IMG/VR virus record: IMGVR_UViG_3300028490_000014
Span: 1 to 45,632 of that record
Source: a virus
Strand: one strand, 5' to 3'
Length of the DNA: 45,632 bases
This document shows positions 23,997 to 32,478 of the stretch, one piece after another. Under the pieces are notes generated by a model. It saw only the letters and a program-made list of their open reading frames with translations, was not told the origin of the DNA and did not search any database. A program made the translations under genes and the position numbers. Position 1 is the first letter of the stretch; the number at the start of each line of letters is the position of its first letter.

Positions 23997-24314
23997 ATGA
24001 AGAAATTAATAGTAGCACTCGTAGCAGTGTTTATGATGGTAGGATGCTTAGATGTATCTAGTGATGGTAATGGTTCAGGTAACGATTATAGCCATGAGAA
24101 TGATAATAGAGACCAATCTATACATGATAGTAATGTAAGTGGCTCACATGGATATGGTGCAGATGAGTTTGATGGAGAAGTATCAGACGATATTCCAGAG
24201 GACAATGACCTTACTCCAGCAGAATGTAAGAGAGCAGGTGGATTTTATTGTACCTTAGAAAACAAATGTTTAAATGCAAATGATAGTGGTGGGACATGTC
24301 CAAACGCTAGATAA
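23997..24314 (+). CDS. Asp/Ser/Gly-rich lipoprotein (105 aa)
   Basis: MKKLIVALVAVFMMVGCLDV contains a lipobox (MVGC, Cys at 17). The mature part is strongly acidic and low complexity (DGNGSGNDYSHENDNRDQ) up to about 70, then a Cys-rich end (ECKRAGGFYCTLENKCLN, and a final Cys). It probably sits on the inner face of the outer membrane; it could block superinfection or assist lysis. No family recognised. Confidence 0.6.
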   Translation: MKKLIVALVAVFMMVGCLDVSSDGNGSGNDYSHENDNRDQSIHDSNVSGSHGYGADEFDGEVSDDIPEDNDLTPAECKRAGGFYCTLENKCLNANDSGGTCPNAR

Positions 24315-24315
24315 G

Positions 24316-24344
24316 TTACATTTAAGTCTTGGTTGTGTTATAAT
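24316..24344 (+). promoter_or_regulatory. Sigma70-type promoter upstream of the capsid gene
   Basis: TTACAT (24316-24321), a 17-nt spacer, and TATAAT (24339-24344) with an extended -10 TGT before it. The spacer contains a CTTGGTTG motif (24328). It gives the capsid gene its own strong promoter with a leader of about 150 nt. Confidence 0.6.
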
Positions 24345-24351
24345 ACAGCCA

Positions 24352-24474
24352 ATGAGTCTTGTTGGATTAAACACCTGACAGGATAAAAGAATTACCTTCT
24401 AAAGCTTCTGAACTCCACTCGGAGAGGATGCCCTAAGTAAGGATTTTGAATTTGTCAGGAAAAAGACAACTCAT
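24352..24474 (+). promoter_or_regulatory. Structured 5' leader of the capsid mRNA
   Basis: Nested pairings can be drawn: ATGAGT (24352-24357) with ACTCAT (24469-24474), CTT with AAG next to it, and CCTGACA (24374-24380) with TGTCAGG (24453-24459). Inside is a hairpin CTCC-ACTC-GGAG and possible CCTT/AAGG pairing. The whole leader folds into a closed multi-stem unit ending 25 nt before the capsid ATG. It may stabilise the most abundant mRNA or act as a switch. I know no matching RNA family. Confidence 0.5.
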
Positions 24475-24499
24475 AAAATCTTAATACAAAGGGTATATC

Positions 24500-25435
24500 A
24501 TGGCATATACAGGAGCAAATGCAATCTTAAAAGGTGCAACAACAACAAACGATTTATCAAGAGACATTTATGTCGAAACACTAGAAGCGTTCAATAGACG
24601 TAACGTATTCATGGCATTAGTAATGAAGCAAACTATTGCATCAGGTAAAGCTGGACAATTCATTATCGGTGGAAAAACTGATGGTTCTGATACAGCAACT
24701 TACGCACGTGGTACTCAAATTGATATCACTGATACTGAATTGGATGAGAGAACAATCGTTCTTGAGAGACCAGTTTATGTAGCTAAACGTATTGACCAAT
24801 TTGAAGAGAGAGTAGCACACTACGATGTACGTTCTCCAATTACTAATATGATGGGTGAAACACTCGCATATAAAGTAGATAAAAAAATTGCTGATACAGT
24901 ATGGCTTGCATCACAAGGTCAAACACCGAACATTCCATTGGCTAGTAACCCTGGACCAAATGCAAACATTGTACTTCCAGCATTGACTACTCCAACAGCA
25001 ATGGATAAAGGTGATCAACTAGCAGCAGCTATCTTTGATGCTAAAGCAGTACTTGAAGAGAATGATGACTATGGCGAAGCTGTAGCAGTTGTATCTCCAC
25101 AAGACTATGGTTACTTAGTTCAGTCAGGTCAAGCAGTAAATGCTGACTATACTTCTGGTAATGGTGGTTATGATACAGGTACAATTATGCAAGTAGCTGG
25201 TGTGAGAATTTTATCATCTAACAACCTTAAGGGTACACTTGGTGCTGCAGCAACAGCAAAACTTAGAGGTCTAGTATTCACTATGGACTGTGCTGGAGTA
25301 CTTGAGCTAATTGGCTTAAGAACCAACCAAGAAGATCAGATTGACTTCTTAGATTCTACGTTGATGACTGCTTACTACGCTATCGGGACTGGAGTCCTTC
25401 GTCCCGAGTCTGCAGTGGCGTTACTAGACGCTTAA
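24500..25435 (+). CDS. Major capsid protein, T7 gp10-like
   Basis: A 311-aa HK97-fold podovirus capsid protein. It has GATTTNDLSRDIYVETLEAF, MKQTIASGKAGQFIIGGK, a middle domain with VDKKIADTVWLA and the C-terminal ESAVALLDA. The order after scaffold and before tail tube A fits T7 gp10. It contains only one CTTGGNTG-type motif and its codon use is more strongly biased, as for a highly expressed gene. Confidence 0.9.
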   Translation: MAYTGANAILKGATTTNDLSRDIYVETLEAFNRRNVFMALVMKQTIASGKAGQFIIGGKTDGSDTATYARGTQIDITDTELDERTIVLERPVYVAKRIDQFEERVAHYDVRSPITNMMGETLAYKVDKKIADTVWLASQGQTPNIPLASNPGPNANIVLPALTTPTAMDKGDQLAAAIFDAKAVLEENDDYGEAVAVVSPQDYGYLVQSGQAVNADYTSGNGGYDTGTIMQVAGVRILSSNNLKGTLGAAATAKLRGLVFTMDCAGVLELIGLRTNQEDQIDFLDSTLMTAYYAIGTGVLRPESAVALLDA

Positions 25436-25453
25436 GCCAACAAATGTTATAAT
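25425..25453 (+). promoter_or_regulatory. Promoter of the HNH gene between capsid and tail tube
   Basis: TAGACG (25425-25430), 17-nt spacer, TATAAT (25448-25453) with an extended -10 TGT, then a 28-nt leader containing AAGGAG. The same TGTTATAAT is used before the capsid gene. It overlaps the end of the capsid gene. Confidence 0.5.
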
Positions 25454-25481
25454 GATTCCATCTTAAATAGAAGGAGTCATT

Positions 25482-26117
25482 ATGACTACAAAAAAATGTT
25501 CTGCTTGTGGTGCAGAAAAAAACTTAACCACAGAGTTCTTTCAAAAACGTAAATCTTCAAGGGATGGATTTCTTGGGCGATGCAAAGTATGTGTAAACTC
25601 ACTTACTCTACAGACTGACTTGTCTAAAAAAAGAGAGCATGAAAAGCTAACTGGATTTAGAGTATGCAAAGTATGTAGTGAAGAAAAACCGTTATCTAAC
25701 TTTGGAAATGGTCAAAATATTAGGCTTACATGCTCAGAATGTACTAATGCTGTAAAAAGAGACCAAAGTGCAGTCCGTAGAAGAGCAGACCCAATGGAGT
25801 TCGCAGTAAAAGAGCGAGTAGTTAATGCAAGAAGTAGAGCTAGAAAAGAAGGCTTGGCTGCTGACATTGAATATAAAGACCTACTACCATTGCCTACTCA
25901 TTGTCCAATATTTGGAATGGAGCTAGATTATCATGTAAAGCGTGGAGCGAGAAGAGAAAATTCAGCGACACTAGATAGAATAATTCCATCCAAGGGTTAC
26001 TCAAAAGGGAATGTGGTAATAGTATCACACAAGGCTAATTACCTAAAGAAAGATTCTTCCCTTGAGGATTTAAAGAAGATAGTCGCCTACATAGAGAGGC
26101 ACAATAAAGGAGCATAG
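25482..26117 (+). CDS. HNH-type endonuclease with N-terminal zinc ribbons
   Basis: 211 aa. Two Cys4 ribbons are visible: CSACGAEK...CKVCV and CKVCSEEK...CSECT. The C-terminal half has LPTHCPIFGMELDY, ENSATLDRIIPSKGYSKGNV and VSHKAN, the pattern of phage HNH/His-Me endonucleases (the Asp-Arg-Ile and Gly-Asn-Val positions). It lies between capsid and tail tube A, a place that is normally continuous, so it is an inserted homing-type gene. It carries its own promoter and stops one nt before the tail gene. Confidence 0.75.
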   Translation: MTTKKCSACGAEKNLTTEFFQKRKSSRDGFLGRCKVCVNSLTLQTDLSKKREHEKLTGFRVCKVCSEEKPLSNFGNGQNIRLTCSECTNAVKRDQSAVRRRADPMEFAVKERVVNARSRARKEGLAADIEYKDLLPLPTHCPIFGMELDYHVKRGARRENSATLDRIIPSKGYSKGNVVIVSHKANYLKKDSSLEDLKKIVAYIERHNKGA

Positions 26118-26783
26118 ATGGCATATGGAAAAAATGTAACAATCCCCAACTTTAGCAACGCAGTAGGACAAACACCAGCAGAACGCTGGAGATTCAGTAC
26201 TCTCAACGATATGATGTTAGCTATAGACTTGGCTGGTATTGACTACAACGATAGTATCAATGACACCATAGAAGGACAACACGCACTAAGAATACTCACA
26301 GATGTGATGTATGAAGTAGAATCAGAAGGGTGGGAGTTCAATACACTTTCTGCACTAGAGATAACCTTGGATGCACAGGGTGGATACCAATTCGGTATTA
26401 CTCAACCATTTCCACTAGAGGCACAGTATGTATTCTCCATAGTTGGACAGACAGATGACTTATTTATCAGCCAAGATGGCATAGTTAAAACACGTAATCT
26501 TGACCTGTCCATGGACGGAAAAGTACTAGGTGAGCCAAACGGAAAGATAACATTAAATAAGGTAATTATAGAGCTATGGCAGAATATGCATTTTAGCCTT
26601 ACTCAATACGTGTCTGCCTTGGCTGTGGTTAGATACCAAGCTCTCATGGTTGGTGACATAGCTATACCATCATTTAGCAACCAAGATATACAGATGAAAT
26701 ATATGAAAGCGAGACGTGATGAGATACGTTCTGGTAAATATAATATATTGAATTCTACATATGGACAAGAGGTAAATAGGTAA
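26118..26783 (+). CDS. Tail tubular protein A, T7 gp11-like
   Basis: A 221-aa gatekeeper protein. RWRFSTLNDMMLAIDLAGID and YEVESEGWEFNT are the family hallmarks; the C-terminal AVVRYQALMVGD is also typical. It forms the ring between the portal and the nozzle. It shares its last base with the tail tube B start (TAATG). Confidence 0.85.
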   Translation: MAYGKNVTIPNFSNAVGQTPAERWRFSTLNDMMLAIDLAGIDYNDSINDTIEGQHALRILTDVMYEVESEGWEFNTLSALEITLDAQGGYQFGITQPFPLEAQYVFSIVGQTDDLFISQDGIVKTRNLDLSMDGKVLGEPNGKITLNKVIIELWQNMHFSLTQYVSALAVVRYQALMVGDIAIPSFSNQDIQMKYMKARRDEIRSGKYNILNSTYGQEVNR

Positions 26784-29700
26784 TGGCAAAGCTAGTAGCT
26801 AACTCCCATGGCTCTATGTATAATGGTGTTTCACAGCAACCACCACACATGCGTAGTAGCAGCCAAGTAGAGGAGTCGTATAACGCTAACCATAGTCTTG
26901 AGTATGGACTAATCAGAAGAGAGCCCCTTGAGCAACCTGATGGTAGTAGTGGCACTACTCCTATAATGTCCAATGTATACGATGAGTCATATAGCAATAT
27001 GATTATTGATGGAAATTCTGTGTACCAGATAAATATCAATAATGGTATCCCTATGTTGGTGCAACTAAAACCATACTACAAGATACTTAGAGTAGGTGAT
27101 GGCATAAGTATATCAACAGATGCATCATGGTATCTAAGTCAAAGAAGAGGCACATTCAAGAGAACTCAATTTGCAACAACAACCATTAAGAACACAACGC
27201 TTATTGCTAATGATGCAGTAATACCAAGAACGTACGAATCAGGTACCAATACGCACGATGACAGATATGCACTAGTATGGTTCAAGCATGCAGATGCAGC
27301 ACTAGGAATAGATTACTGTATAACAATAGGTGGAAGAAAGTTCTGTACAGCAAGTAAGGATAGAAGTACTGATAATAAGTCTTATGGATGTCCAGGAACA
27401 GGAATAGGTGGTATACCAGCAGAGACGTATTACCCTATGCCAAACCCTCCAAATATTAGTGGTGGTGGTGTGATGTATGATGATGAGTTAAAAATACAAG
27501 TACGTCCAGGAACAACAACACCAGTATATGTATATGCACACAACTGGATGAGTGCAGGAGAGATATCATCATATCAAGCATATGTAGCAGCAATAGATGC
27601 AAGAAACATGGCTTTACAAGACCTGGGGAGAGCAAGGTCAAGAAGAATACAAACAGAGAATCAGCAAGATAAATTAGATGCATGGATTAGGCAAGATATA
27701 AAAGGTCCAACAACAACTGCTGATGCTGCACGTGATCTGTACACTCAGATTCGTGACGCTGGGTATATATGTTCAGTTAGTGGTTCTGTTTTATATGTAG
27801 ATGCAAAAAAGAAGGATGTATATACAAGCGATTCCTTTGGTAATACTGCTATGGCATTATTTTACAGAGAAATACCAGGTGTAGAATTATTGCCACAGGA
27901 AGTACCATCAACATGGAAGCATCTAAAATTCAAAGTAAAACAAGAGACAACAGATGACAAGGCTGCATTTTGGGCTCACTGGAATGGTAGCATATGGGAA
28001 GAGACGCAAGCAGGAAGGCATGTGCTTGTAAGGGAGAAGACTATGCCTATAGAGATGAGGGTAGCATTCCACAATAATGGTTCAATAGCAAATGTAGTTA
28101 TAGGGATAAGACAATGGGATGATAGAAAAGTAGGGGACACTAGCTCAAACCCTGGACCAAAGTTCTTTAATAGGTTGCCTATACGTGATATATTCTTCTA
28201 TAGAAATAGACTAGGATTCTTAAGTGACGAGGGTATAACTATGAGTGAGTCTGGAGACCATAGTAATCTATGGAGAACTACAGCACTAACTACACTAGAT
28301 AGTGACCCTATAGACTTTGTAGTATCAACCACCTCAAGTACATCACTAAGACATACAGTAATGAACCAGGATAAGGTATTTATCTTGGCTGACAACGTAC
28401 AGTTTGTAATGGACGGTGGTGCAGTATTTAGTCCAAAATCAGTACGGGTGAACGAGGTATCGCACTACGTGCTCAACCTCGACATACAGCCAATAGTTAC
28501 AGATAATAAGATAGTGTTTATGGGTGGTACAGATAAGAGTGCAATCGTATATGAATATGCATATAATGAATCACTCGGAATCGCAGAAGCGAATGCACTC
28601 ACTGCACACGTGCCAGGATACATCCTTAATGACGTTAATTGCTTGGCTGCCTCTAATGAGGACAGTATGATATTTGTAGTTGCCTCTGACCATAGAGAGA
28701 GACTACTTCCTAGATATGGGGATGACACCACCATGTTCAGAGATATGTATGATGGGAGTGATTATTCAGACAGTGTAAATTATAGCCACGTTCAAGCGTA
28801 TCCAGACAGAAAGATATTATATGTGTATAAATATGCAGATAGTGGAGGAAAGAAAGTACAGAGTGCCTGGTCTAAATGGAACTATAGAGGGTCTGTGTTG
28901 CAGGTGTCTGCTGCACATGGAATGCTATATATGGACATTGACCACGAGATAGACTTCGACCAAGAGTTCACAGTTATAGGTTCAGGTGAATGGCGTATGT
29001 CTGGAGACTGGAATCATCAAGGGATGTCGTGGAATATGACTAGGCACGACTATTTAACCAAAGCTCAACTACAGAGAAGGTTTGCAAGACAAGCACTTAC
29101 ACCACCTTTCATAGAAGGGGTAACTGGAGAATATGAGGTATCTACTAGTATTCTTGGTGATGACACAGCTATAATCCACGACTACAGAGACTTTGGTCAA
29201 TTTGTGAATAGAACATTTGTGGATATAGGAGAGTTCGTATTTAAAGATAGAGCATCCAAGACATACACTGCAAGCAATTCTAAGTTGAAGTCACTAAGGA
29301 TAAAGAGTGACCCAGGTTCACTTCACACTGTAATTATCAGGAACCAAGCAGACGGTACAGAGAGAGCTATATTACCACAGAGCAATAAGAAATTTAGTGG
29401 CATAGGACTAGCATCAAACTATTTTCTGTTTAATCTTGGTGAAACCAATGTAACAGGAAGAGATAGAGTTGCAGGACTAAAATTCGATGAGTCACCTATT
29501 TTAGATACACAACCAATAATAGGAGATGAAAGAGGAGAAGAGGTTGTTGCAGGAGGAGACTTGGTTGCAGGTTTTGATAGTGCACAAATAGCCAACCTAG
29601 GAAACAAGCAACCAATGTCACTAGTCAATAAGAAGCTACCTAACCTGTATGGAGTAGACGTACCTATTATGGTAGGAGGAAGAAGTGAAAGCACAAGGGT

Positions 29701-29800
29701 AATAATATCAAGTTTTTACAATAAAGATAGAGACTATGGATTCAGGATTCACGATATAATTCAGGAAGCAAAAGTAAATCAAAGATATAATTTATCATAA
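26783..29800 (+). CDS. Tail tubular protein B (nozzle), T7 gp12-like
   Basis: A 1005-aa nozzle protein. The start (MAKLVANSHGSMYNGVSQQP, then YNANHSLEYGLIRREP) is the classical gp12 beginning, and the middle has RDIFFYRNRLGFLSDEGITM followed by DPIDFVVSTTS, the most conserved part of the family. The usual length is about 800, so this version carries extra segments, including an Arg/Gln helical insert near 285. It forms the tail tip that contacts the cell surface. Confidence 0.9.
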   Translation: MAKLVANSHGSMYNGVSQQPPHMRSSSQVEESYNANHSLEYGLIRREPLEQPDGSSGTTPIMSNVYDESYSNMIIDGNSVYQININNGIPMLVQLKPYYKILRVGDGISISTDASWYLSQRRGTFKRTQFATTTIKNTTLIANDAVIPRTYESGTNTHDDRYALVWFKHADAALGIDYCITIGGRKFCTASKDRSTDNKSYGCPGTGIGGIPAETYYPMPNPPNISGGGVMYDDELKIQVRPGTTTPVYVYAHNWMSAGEISSYQAYVAAIDARNMALQDLGRARSRRIQTENQQDKLDAWIRQDIKGPTTTADAARDLYTQIRDAGYICSVSGSVLYVDAKKKDVYTSDSFGNTAMALFYREIPGVELLPQEVPSTWKHLKFKVKQETTDDKAAFWAHWNGSIWEETQAGRHVLVREKTMPIEMRVAFHNNGSIANVVIGIRQWDDRKVGDTSSNPGPKFFNRLPIRDIFFYRNRLGFLSDEGITMSESGDHSNLWRTTALTTLDSDPIDFVVSTTSSTSLRHTVMNQDKVFILADNVQFVMDGGAVFSPKSVRVNEVSHYVLNLDIQPIVTDNKIVFMGGTDKSAIVYEYAYNESLGIAEANALTAHVPGYILNDVNCLAASNEDSMIFVVASDHRERLLPRYGDDTTMFRDMYDGSDYSDSVNYSHVQAYPDRKILYVYKYADSGGKKVQSAWSKWNYRGSVLQVSAAHGMLYMDIDHEIDFDQEFTVIGSGEWRMSGDWNHQGMSWNMTRHDYLTKAQLQRRFARQALTPPFIEGVTGEYEVSTSILGDDTAIIHDYRDFGQFVNRTFVDIGEFVFKDRASKTYTASNSKLKSLRIKSDPGSLHTVIIRNQADGTERAILPQSNKKFSGIGLASNYFLFNLGETNVTGRDRVAGLKFDESPILDTQPIIGDERGEEVVAGGDLVAGFDSAQIANLGNKQPMSLVNKKLPNLYGVDVPIMVGGRSESTRVIISSFYNKDRDYGFRIHDIIQEAKVNQRYNLS

Positions 29801-29809
29801 GGAGATAAT

Positions 29810-30538
29810 ATGTGGAAATCAAATGAGATAGTCCAGGGCGATTCAGGCTTGGTTGTATCCAATAAGTTAGATGCAGAATTTCAAAGAATACAGACAGAAG
29901 AGGCGAGGGTAGATGCATTATTTCAGACGTTAGACTATGCAGACCAAACGGACATGCTAGATAAAGCAGAAGAGAAAAAGATAGTAAGCCCAAAGGGGAT
30001 GTGGTTCGTTCTTGACCCCCTAGTTAATAGATTTAACACAGTGGAAGAAGTGACATCTCACCTCAGCCAAGAGACATTCAATGGGGTATCGTGGATAAAG
30101 ACAGATGTACTAATTGAATATACTGGTTCATATGTACCATTATCTAGATTATCTGATGGGAACTTCATAACAAAATCACATATTATGTCGCTAGAAGCAG
30201 GAATACTAGGTGAGGCACTACTCAAAGATGGTAGTACACCATTGCCAGTAGGGTATGTACCACCACTACCAGAGTCCGTAGTAAACAAAGGATATGTTGA
30301 TGCACATGTGCTTACTTTGACAAAAAAGAGTAAGATGGAATATATAGAATTTCCAGGTGCATCCAATGGGGATACGGTATTTGCAGCAGACCTAGACGGA
30401 AAAGTTTTTGTTGTATATCTAAATGGTGTACTACAGAGAAGAGTAAAATATTCAGCACTTGCAGATAAGATTAGATTCAATGATCCACTTGAAGCAAATG
30501 ATGAAGTAACTATACATATTACAGGAGAGATACTATGA
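29810..30538 (+). CDS. Tail fibre adaptor protein
   Basis: A 242-aa protein after tail tube B. The C-terminal about 70 residues (MEYIEFPGASNGDTVFAADL, VVYLNGVLQRR, DPLEANDEVTIHITGEIL) look like the T7-fibre-type N-terminal beta domain that docks fibres to the tail; the N-terminal part is helical (SNKLDAEFQRIQTEEARVDA). It overlaps the collagen-like fibre gene by 4 nt. I read it as a fibre-tail adaptor. Confidence 0.6.
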   Translation: MWKSNEIVQGDSGLVVSNKLDAEFQRIQTEEARVDALFQTLDYADQTDMLDKAEEKKIVSPKGMWFVLDPLVNRFNTVEEVTSHLSQETFNGVSWIKTDVLIEYTGSYVPLSRLSDGNFITKSHIMSLEAGILGEALLKDGSTPLPVGYVPPLPESVVNKGYVDAHVLTLTKKSKMEYIEFPGASNGDTVFAADLDGKVFVVYLNGVLQRRVKYSALADKIRFNDPLEANDEVTIHITGEIL

Positions 30539-31434
30539 GTCAAAAACAACCGATATACACATTCAATAGCTTGGCTGAAATAGGAATATTTGAAGTACCA
30601 CTAGGCTCTATTGTTTCAGTTGTTACGACAGGGGATACATTTTCCCTGTCTGACAAGTCTGCCTTGGATGCAAGTTCAACTGTACAGGATGCTATAAATG
30701 CAGTGCAGAACAATACATTCAAATCAATAGCAGGTACACTAAATATTGCAGGTAGTGATACGGTAGCAAACATCCTTGCTAAACCACATACTACTATAGG
30801 TGAGACTTGGTTGGCTACCGATACAGGTACAGATAGTAGTGGTGTTGCTGTAGCCATAGGTGATGGTCTAATGGCTGATGGTTCAGCATGGAACAGTATT
30901 GGACCAATTAGGGGTCCAGCAGGAGCTACAGGGGCAACAGGTGGTAAGGGCGACAAAGGTCTAAAAGGTGATAAGGGAGACAGGGGTGACATCGGTCTAA
31001 CTGGAGCTATTGGACCAACTGGTGCAGATAGCACGGTTCCTGGTCCAAATGGTGCAAAGGGAGACAAAGGAGACCAGGGGATACAAGGTTCAAAAGGAGA
31101 TACTGGTGCTACAGGTGCAGATGGATTAGACGCAACTGTTGAATTTGCCAGCCAAGCAGAAACAGACCAAGGGCTGATAGATGACAAAGTTATATCACCT
31201 AAAACATTGGGTGCAGCAGGTAATATGCCTAGAGAGGATGGAAATGAATATATGACAGTATCCAATAATGGTGTTCGTAAGGACTCATATTGGATGCCAT
31301 TTGTATCAAGTCCAGACGTAATAGCAGTAGATTTTACATTGCAGCCAGGGCAAAATGCATCAGTGGTGAGCCCAACGATAAATAACGGGGTTACAATAAC
31401 TATTCCCGATGGAAGTAGCTTGGTGATACTATGA
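30535..31434 (+). CDS. Tail fibre with collagen-like repeats
   Basis: 299 aa. About residues 122-205 are Gly-x-y repeats (GPAGATGATGGKGDKGLKGD, GDKGDQGIQGSKGDTG) that form a trimeric collagen-like rod. The C-terminal end, DFTLQPGQNASVVSPTINNG then TITIPDGSSLVIL, is a common phage-fibre trimer cap. It is linked by 4-nt overlaps to both neighbours. It probably is a side fibre or spike stalk that presents the small tip proteins downstream. Confidence 0.8.
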   Translation: MSQKQPIYTFNSLAEIGIFEVPLGSIVSVVTTGDTFSLSDKSALDASSTVQDAINAVQNNTFKSIAGTLNIAGSDTVANILAKPHTTIGETWLATDTGTDSSGVAVAIGDGLMADGSAWNSIGPIRGPAGATGATGGKGDKGLKGDKGDRGDIGLTGAIGPTGADSTVPGPNGAKGDKGDQGIQGSKGDTGATGADGLDATVEFASQAETDQGLIDDKVISPKTLGAAGNMPREDGNEYMTVSNNGVRKDSYWMPFVSSPDVIAVDFTLQPGQNASVVSPTINNGVTITIPDGSSLVIL

Positions 31435-31568
31435 CAACTATTTTAATAGATGGCACAGAGATGCTAGTAAATGGAAATCCTGTTGCTAGTCCATATACAT
31501 TAGTTATAGGCTCAAAAACATACATACTCACTTTAGTGGGTACTAACATAGAAATGACAAAAGGATAA
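31431..31568 (+). CDS. Small fibre-associated protein (45 aa)
   Basis: MTTILIDGTEMLVNGNPVAS then YTLVIGSKTYILTLVG, an all-beta mini-domain of the sort found at the end of fibre genes. Coupled by ATGA to the collagen-like gene and followed 4 nt later by the next start. Below usual calling length, but fully framed in the operon. Confidence 0.55.
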   Translation: MTTILIDGTEMLVNGNPVASPYTLVIGSKTYILTLVGTNIEMTKG

Positions 31569-31572
31569 TGAG

Positions 31573-32016
31573 ATGGCAGATATTAAATTAAGAAGTGCAG
31601 CAGGTGGCAGCATTGCACTGACAGTAGACCCTACTTTGACCACAGATGAGACATTCGATATGACACAAGCAGAAGCAATAACGAGTGGTGGGAGTGAAGC
31701 TACTGGATATTGGGTTAAGTACCCTGACGGAACAATGATACAATATGGAATTAAGAATTATGGGTCAATGCCCATAACGGGTGCATGGGGGGCTCTATTT
31801 ACTTCTGGAATGCAAGAAAAAGTATTTTTCCCGAAGACTTTTATTAGCCCACCATCATGTACAATGTCGGCAGGTGGGGCTGGAGTAAGCTATTTTATTT
31901 CACTAGAGGGTGTGACTGGCACAGATGGGAGTCAGGCCCCATATTTTCTTAGAGGTACATCTGGTACTGTGAATAGTTTGAATATGAGCTGGCAAGCAAT
32001 AGGGAGATGGAGATGA
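31573..32016 (+). CDS. Receptor-binding tip protein, paralogue 1
   Basis: 147 aa. The first half has ITSGGSEATGYWVKYPDGTM then IQYG; the end reads MSWQAIGRWR. This YPDGT...AIGRW frame is common in C-terminal receptor-binding domains of phage fibres. The second gene (32007-32414) has the same frame. It may attach to the collagen-like fibre. Confidence 0.65.
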   Translation: MADIKLRSAAGGSIALTVDPTLTTDETFDMTQAEAITSGGSEATGYWVKYPDGTMIQYGIKNYGSMPITGAWGALFTSGMQEKVFFPKTFISPPSCTMSAGGAGVSYFISLEGVTGTDGSQAPYFLRGTSGTVNSLNMSWQAIGRWR

Positions 32017-32414
32017 GTAAGTTAAAAACAAACACACTAGAGACAATAGATGGAACAGTAAGTATAGACATTAAGGATATGGCTACAGCGTTCATTACTA
32101 GTGGTTCTAATGCTACTGGCTCATGGACAAGATTTCCAGACGGTACACAGATTACATATGTTTATGGATGGACAAGTCCATCTGGTTCAGGTGCGAGTTA
32201 CGATTACCCTATATCATTTAAGCAGGGAAGTCACCCAACCCCACAAGTAAGTCACTATGGCAACACAATAGTCCCAACATATTATGGTCAGCCAGAGATT
32301 TCACCTACTAGTTCAAATCATTCAGTACTAAGAATACTGAAAACTAAATTTGATGGTACACCTAATATAGACGCTGTTAGATTTAACATCACAGCAATAG
32401 GTAGATGGAAGTAG
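32007..32414 (+). CDS. Receptor-binding tip protein, paralogue 2
   Basis: 135 aa, sharing ITSGSNATGSWTRFPDGTQI and ITAIGRWK with its neighbour, but with a different middle (GASYDYPISFKQGSHPTPQV). It overlaps the previous gene by 10 nt. Two tandem tip genes with shared ends and divergent middles suggest alternative or joint receptor binding. Confidence 0.65.
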   Translation: MEMSKLKTNTLETIDGTVSIDIKDMATAFITSGSNATGSWTRFPDGTQITYVYGWTSPSGSGASYDYPISFKQGSHPTPQVSHYGNTIVPTYYGQPEISPTSSNHSVLRILKTKFDGTPNIDAVRFNITAIGRWK

Positions 32415-32422
32415 AATTTATG

Positions 32423-32442
32423 CAGCCAAGTGTTCTTGGTTG
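32423..32442. terminator. Hairpin built from two CTTGGNTG motifs
   Basis: CAGCCAAG, loop TGTT, CTTGGTTG: the two motif copies form an 8-bp stem (one G-T pair) with a 4-nt loop, 8 nt after the stop of the fibre cluster. The geometry is identical to 11174-11193. It probably marks the end of the fibre transcript, though the T-run is absent. Confidence 0.5.
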
Positions 32443-32478
32443 TAGTAAGTGCTAACTGCATGAATAAAGGAGGATAGC

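Noticed and set aside
30540-31265. Long antisense reading frame (241 aa) opposite the collagen-like fibre
   Set aside because: It is a shadow of Gly-x-y codons, which leave the opposite strand free of stops. Pro/Ser/Val composition follows from the repeat.
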